DNA of 18,147 bases from positions 1 through 18,147 of the forward strand of contig JASHVC010000124.1 of assembly GCA_030039655.1 (NCBI GenBank), written 5' to 3'. Every line of letters starts with the position of its first letter. Position 1 is the stretch's first letter. This DNA comes from Xanthobacteraceae bacterium. GTDB taxonomy: Bacteria; Pseudomonadota; Alphaproteobacteria; Rhizobiales; Xanthobacteraceae. Both the position numbers and the translations under genes were made by a program. Below, piece after piece: positions 15,327 to 18,147 of the stretch. The notes under the pieces were generated by a model. That model saw nothing but the letters and a program-made list of their open reading frames with translations, did not search any database and had not been told where the DNA came from.

Positions 15327-15509
15327 GCAGCTGGAGCCGCCCAGCGAGGCGCAAGCCGAGCTCAACTTGGTCGAAACAGCCAAGCCCAACTGCGTCACAG
15401 CAATGATACAAACAACGGCAATGAGGCCGACGAGAAGAGCGTACTCAACCAGCGCGGCGCCTTCTTCATCCTTACGGACCGCGTTGATCAGCTTGAGAAA
15501 CTTCGACAT
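15324..15509 (-). CDS. flp: Flp/Fap-type major pilin
   Basis: A 61-residue prepilin. A short basic leader (MSKFLKLINAVRKDEEG) ends at Gly17, then AALVEYALLVGLIAVVCIIA follows. This gives the Flp processing site G|xxxxEY, with Glu22 and Tyr23 at mature positions 5 and 6. The mature pilin is 44 residues, almost entirely the hydrophobic polymerisation helix, with a tail ending LGGSSC. Three cysteines are present (34, 52, 61); the last two could form a disulfide or crosslink in the fibre. It is the structural subunit of the Tad pilus (adhesion, biofilm, surface sensing). The ATG at 15509 has GGAG 8 bases upstream (15518-15521); a longer in-frame extension upstream would not fit a prepilin leader. 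It is the first gene of the locus. Confidence 0.93.
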   Translation of the reverse strand: MSKFLKLINAVRKDEEGAALVEYALLVGLIAVVCIIAVTQLGLAVSTKLSSACASLGGSSC

Positions 15510-15530
15510 TACTAGAACTCCACAACACGT

Positions 15531-15558
15531 CCCCTCGGATCGCCAGGTTCTCGAGGGG
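15531..15558 (-). promoter_or_regulatory. Leader hairpin just upstream of the flp ribosome binding site
   Basis: On the + strand CCCCTCG (15531-15537) and CGAGGGG (15552-15558) form a perfect 7-bp stem around a 14-base loop. In the flp mRNA it ends about 10 bases before the GGAG. It may stabilise the 5' end or affect translation. Confidence 0.4.
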
Positions 15559-15627
15559 GGACAATCCTCACACACTCCTGAAATCGGCAACAACTGCCAA
15601 GTCCTGAAGCCCTGCAACCCTGCTCCC

Positions 15628-15656
15628 ATCATTTTACTGAAATTGAACCAAGTCAA
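15628..15656 (-). promoter_or_regulatory. flp: Possible flp promoter
   Basis: On the minus strand TTGACT (15651-15656), a 17-base spacer and AATGAT (15628-15633, four of six matches to TATAAT). It would give a leader of about 110 bases containing the hairpin at 15531-15558. This is a weak match judged by eye. Confidence 0.3.
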
Positions 15657-15772
15657 TACACGGTCTGTTAATCCCCAAGGCAAAGTAAACACAAATTGCG
15701 GCCACTCAGACTAAAATGGGGCGAGCTGGAAGCAGCAAAACTTGGTCGGCGATGCACAACAAAACGATAATA

Positions 15773-15794
15773 ACATCAACTATTTACATCAACT
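15773..15794. repeat. Tandem ACATCAACT direct repeat
   Basis: Two exact 9-base copies 13 bases apart, with a shorter copy (CATCAAC) at 15856-15862. Possible binding site of a regulator upstream of flp; no known motif is recognised. Confidence 0.35.
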
Positions 15795-15824
15795 TCTGCG
15801 ACGCGCTTTTGACTCGAGAGGGCC

Positions 15825-15836
15825 GCCCGGCCGGGC
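15825..15836. repeat. GC-rich 12-base palindrome
   Basis: GCCCGGCCGGGC is identical to its own reverse complement and stands about 320 bases upstream of the flp start codon. Role unknown. Confidence 0.3.
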
Positions 15837-16228
15837 ATTGTTGACGGCCAATTTCCATCAACCCTAATCCGCAAAGTGCCCCTGTGCACAACGCTAACCA
15901 AAAGCAAGTCCGGGCCAAGTCGCGACCGTCATTTCTTCAACTAATCTTGGCTCCCACCCCATAAGGCTTCGTTTTATCCTTTGAGCATCGCGGCACAAGC
16001 CCCGTTACTAACCTTATTCTTTCCTCGTTACCCATCAATATTATCCATAGTCGACTGGCAGCGCGCGTCTGCAGTTAAGCCGCTTCGAACGGGTTCCCGC
16101 TTGACTCGGGGAGCCGGACGGAGCCTGCTTCTACAGAACCTGGGTTCGCGTTGATAACGCAGGGACGCCGCCTCGATCTCCATTCCCAGACGAGCTACTG
16201 AAAGGAAGTCGGGACCGTCACCCCAACA

Positions 16229-16438
16229 ATGCCCATTTTGGCCCTGTACTTTGGGTTCATCTTTATAGTGGCCACCGGCGTGTTCTATTTCGCCGCTGAG
16301 TTGAGCGGCCGGGGCGCAGGCCGGGCCGTGCTGCTTTGCAATCAGGCGCCCGGGCTCTGCACCAATTCGCAGCCGCTCATCTCCGCGGCAGCACTCATGT
16401 TCGTCGCCTATTTGGTTTTGGATCGTCTGAACCGATAG
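16229..16438 (+). CDS. Small membrane protein, two predicted helices
   Basis: A 69-residue protein, not identified. It has a hydrophobic segment near the N-terminus (LALYFGFIFIVATGVFYFAA), a short loop with ELSGRGAGRAVLLCNQAPGLC and two cysteines, and a second hydrophobic segment (PLISAAALMFVAYLVLD) ending in basic residues. Third codon positions are rich in G/C, which supports real coding. Against it, AAGGAAG is about 20 bases before the ATG, too far for a normal ribosome binding site. It is transcribed away from flp and precedes the large membrane protein by about 200 bases. The two cysteines may face the periplasm. Confidence 0.55.
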   Translation: MPILALYFGFIFIVATGVFYFAAELSGRGAGRAVLLCNQAPGLCTNSQPLISAAALMFVAYLVLDRLNR

Positions 16439-16626
16439 TGGTCAGGAACCCTCCCGCTACCCCTCATCCACCGCCAACATTTGTTATCCGTTTGTCAGCA
16501 CGCCGGCTGCAAGGCACCTGACACCTGTTGGGACCACAGGAACCGTTGTAAAGGCTGCGCTAATCCCCATCGGGTAGGATGTCAGGCTAGACAATTAACA
16601 ACTCGCGCCGCGTCCTTTTCTTCCCC

Positions 16627-16630
16627 GGGG
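16627..16630 (+). promoter_or_regulatory. Ribosome binding site deciding the TTG start at 16637
   Basis: GGGG, followed by six bases and a TTG. The upstream in-frame codons encode an implausible Cys/His/Arg-rich stretch, so this TTG is the likely start. Confidence 0.45.
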
Positions 16631-16636
16631 AACCTC

Positions 16637-18118
16637 TTGGTCAAGTCAAATAACAAGTTCAACGCAGCCGCGGCTCTTTCCTTGTCTCTTCTGGCTTATT
16701 CCGTTCTGCTGGTGGCAGGTCCATTTGTGCTGCAGGACGCCGACACGCTGTTGCACGTCCACACCGGACAATGGATTTTAGAACATGCGCGAGTGCCCAC
16801 GGTGGACTTCTATTCCTATACGGCCGCCGGTAAGCCGTGGCTCTCCACGGAATGGCTGGGGGAGGTTATCTATGCCGTGGCATTCAATCTCGCCGGATGG
16901 CGAGGCGTAGCGATTGTCGGAATAGCGGCTTGCGCCGCAATAGTTGGGATATTGTGCTTTTATCTGTTGCAACATCTGCGCTTTACCATCGCGGTCGGAT
17001 GGGCCGTCGCGGCGGCCGCGGCGACCAGCCCGCATTTCATTGCGCGGCCTCACATTCTTTCTTACGTCATTCTCGCCATCTGGATCATTAATCTGATTGA
17101 CGCGTATGACGATGAAAAGCCCGATATTCCCCGGTTAGTGATTTTGGCGCCCCTGATGATCCTTTGGGCCAACATCCACGGCAGTTTTACGTTTGGGCTC
17201 ACGCTACTCTACATCTTCACCGCTTTTTGTCTTTATAACTATTTCCTTCAGCGCGATTACGCCAAATGTCGGCGGCTTGCGATCGTCGCAGGTACAGTCA
17301 CGCTTTGCTCGTTCTTGACGCCATACGGAATGTTACCGATCCTCATGACCACCAAGCTCGTGAGCATGAGGTTTGCAACGTCTTACATCATTGAATGGCA
17401 GACGCCGAATTTCCAGCAATCACTTTACCGTCCAATTTACCTGGTCGGAATCTTATCGGCGATTGCCGGCTTTGGCATTCGTCTGAGAGGAGCCAGACTC
17501 GCGGTTTACGCCCTCATCACATTCACGGGCCTGCGCTACATTCGCGGGCTCTTGATGTTTTTCTTTGTGGTCCCCATCGTTCTTGCCCGTCCTGCTGGTG
17601 CCTCTGCCTGGTTTCTTGCTCCTCAGCTCCTTAGGACAAAGTCCGGGGAAGGCGAAGAGTCATCCGATCCAATTCTGGCTTTCCTGCAGAAGCGATCCAT
17701 CGCCATGGTGGCCGCCTTCGGCGTGCTTGCCACTGTGGTCACAGTGTCGACATGGTGGCGGGACGATATCATTCCACCGAAGGAAAACACGCCCGAAGCG
17801 GCACTCAACTTCGTCCGCAGCAAGAATATTACTGGCAATGTTTTCAACGACTACCAGTTTGGCGGTTATCTCATTTGGTCAGGCGTGCCGACGTTCATTG
17901 ACGGGAGAGCCGAGTTGTTTGGCGACGACTTTGTGCGTCAATATGCTGAAACCGTTATGGTTGCCGACCTCAAAAAGGCATTGACGGTTCTGGACGACTA
18001 TAAAGTGAACTGGGTCATTTTGACGCCAACAGAGCCTTTGAGCAAGGCAATCACGACCGGACCGTGGGACGAAATCTATTCCGATAAATATGCGGTCGTT
18101 TTCGTGCGGCGTCAGTAG
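16637..18118 (+). CDS. Polytopic membrane protein, GT-C glycosyltransferase-like
   Basis: A 493-residue protein if translation starts at the TTG at 16637. After a first membrane helix it has a periplasmic loop with LQDADTLLHVHTGQWILEH (Asp34, Asp36, His40, His42) and a second conserved block FYSYTAAGKPWLSTEWLGE. Acidic residues at the first loop are where GT-C (ArnT/PMT-like) enzymes place their catalytic Asp. About ten hydrophobic helices follow up to about residue 370. A soluble C-terminal domain contains NVFNDYQFGGYLIWSGVPTF and IDGRAELFGDDFVRQY, a pattern I know from uncharacterised bacterial membrane proteins of this type. It may transfer a sugar from a polyprenyl carrier to an envelope target, but this is inference from topology. 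It is divergent from the pilus locus and ends 29 bases before the window edge. Confidence 0.78.
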   Translation: MVKSNNKFNAAAALSLSLLAYSVLLVAGPFVLQDADTLLHVHTGQWILEHARVPTVDFYSYTAAGKPWLSTEWLGEVIYAVAFNLAGWRGVAIVGIAACAAIVGILCFYLLQHLRFTIAVGWAVAAAAATSPHFIARPHILSYVILAIWIINLIDAYDDEKPDIPRLVILAPLMILWANIHGSFTFGLTLLYIFTAFCLYNYFLQRDYAKCRRLAIVAGTVTLCSFLTPYGMLPILMTTKLVSMRFATSYIIEWQTPNFQQSLYRPIYLVGILSAIAGFGIRLRGARLAVYALITFTGLRYIRGLLMFFFVVPIVLARPAGASAWFLAPQLLRTKSGEGEESSDPILAFLQKRSIAMVAAFGVLATVVTVSTWWRDDIIPPKENTPEAALNFVRSKNITGNVFNDYQFGGYLIWSGVPTFIDGRAELFGDDFVRQYAETVMVADLKKALTVLDDYKVNWVILTPTEPLSKAITTGPWDEIYSDKYAVVFVRRQ

Positions 18119-18147
18119 CTGGCTGCCCTTGCTCAAGGCACTTTTGC

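Larger units (their letters stand above)
15510..16228. other. Long intergenic region upstream of flp
   Basis: About 720 bases with no convincing gene on either strand. Its left end holds the flp leader and possible promoter. Further right are a direct repeat ACATCAACT at 15773-15781 and 15786-15794 (13-base period), a partial third copy CATCAAC at 15856-15862, and a perfect 12-base palindrome GCCCGGCCGGGC at 15825-15836. It probably carries regulatory sites for flp on the left and for the divergent membrane-protein genes on the right. Confidence 0.5.

Noticed and set aside
15560..15620. Possible sigma-54 promoter (TGGCAG...TTGC) upstream of flp
   Set aside because: The GG to GC spacing is 8 bases instead of the required 10.
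15510..15692. N-terminal extension of the flp frame
   Set aside because: The extension covers the leader hairpin and would bury the prepilin cleavage site deep in the protein; the ATG at 15509 has a good ribosome binding site.
15716..15844. A 42-codon open frame on + (MGRAGSSKTWSAMHNK...) in the flp upstream region
   Set aside because: No ribosome binding site, no recognisable features, and its text looks like random translation.
15841..15870. TTGACG followed about 17 bases later by CTAATC as a + strand promoter
   Set aside because: The -10 element is poor and the first + strand gene starts about 360 bases downstream, so there is too little support.

Overview
The window looks like chromosomal DNA of an alphaproteobacterium of the Hyphomicrobiales, most like the Bradyrhizobium/Rhodopseudomonas group. 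This is inferred from protein style only: a PtsN tail, a GST, a TolC-type porin, a small secreted protein with an IDPWPRY motif, and a compact Tad/Cpa pilus locus with alphaproteobacterial gene order. GC is fairly high by eye, with one visibly lower-GC gene at 2661-3995. No rRNA, tRNA, insertion sequence or CRISPR array was seen.

Left part (1-6517, all convincing genes on +): the C-terminal end of ptsN, a glutathione S-transferase, a TolC-family outer-membrane protein, a lipoprotein of unknown function, a stretch with what may be a decayed minus-strand gene (about 4036-4370), then a cupin protein followed by an MmgE/PrpD-family protein. The last two look like a small catabolic module. An array of TTGTGC half-sites in front of the cupin gene could be its operator.

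Centre and right (6613-15509, all on -): a Tad (Flp) pilus locus. In transcription order it reads flp pilin, cpaB, cpaC secretin, a 123-aa secreted protein, cpaE, cpaF ATPase, tadB, tadC and tadD. Flp subunits are polymerised at the inner membrane by CpaF with TadB and TadC. CpaE probably positions the machine, CpaC with CpaB forms the outer-membrane exit, and TadD is a TPR lipoprotein. No prepilin peptidase (cpaA), no recognisable cpaD and no tadE/F/G are present here. The 123-aa protein sits in the usual cpaD slot. The flp gene is bracketed by a 5' leader hairpin and by a long hairpin that contains its stop codon, which suggests separate control of pilin mRNA.

Right end (15510-18147): about 720 bases of apparently non-coding DNA upstream of flp, then a probable two-helix small membrane protein and a large polytopic membrane protein resembling GT-C glycosyltransferases, both on + and divergent from the pilus locus.

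The genes are mostly recognisable. The most interesting points are the RNA structures around flp, the cpaD-slot protein, the CpaE P-loop that lacks both lysines, and the unexplained lipoprotein and its upstream sites.
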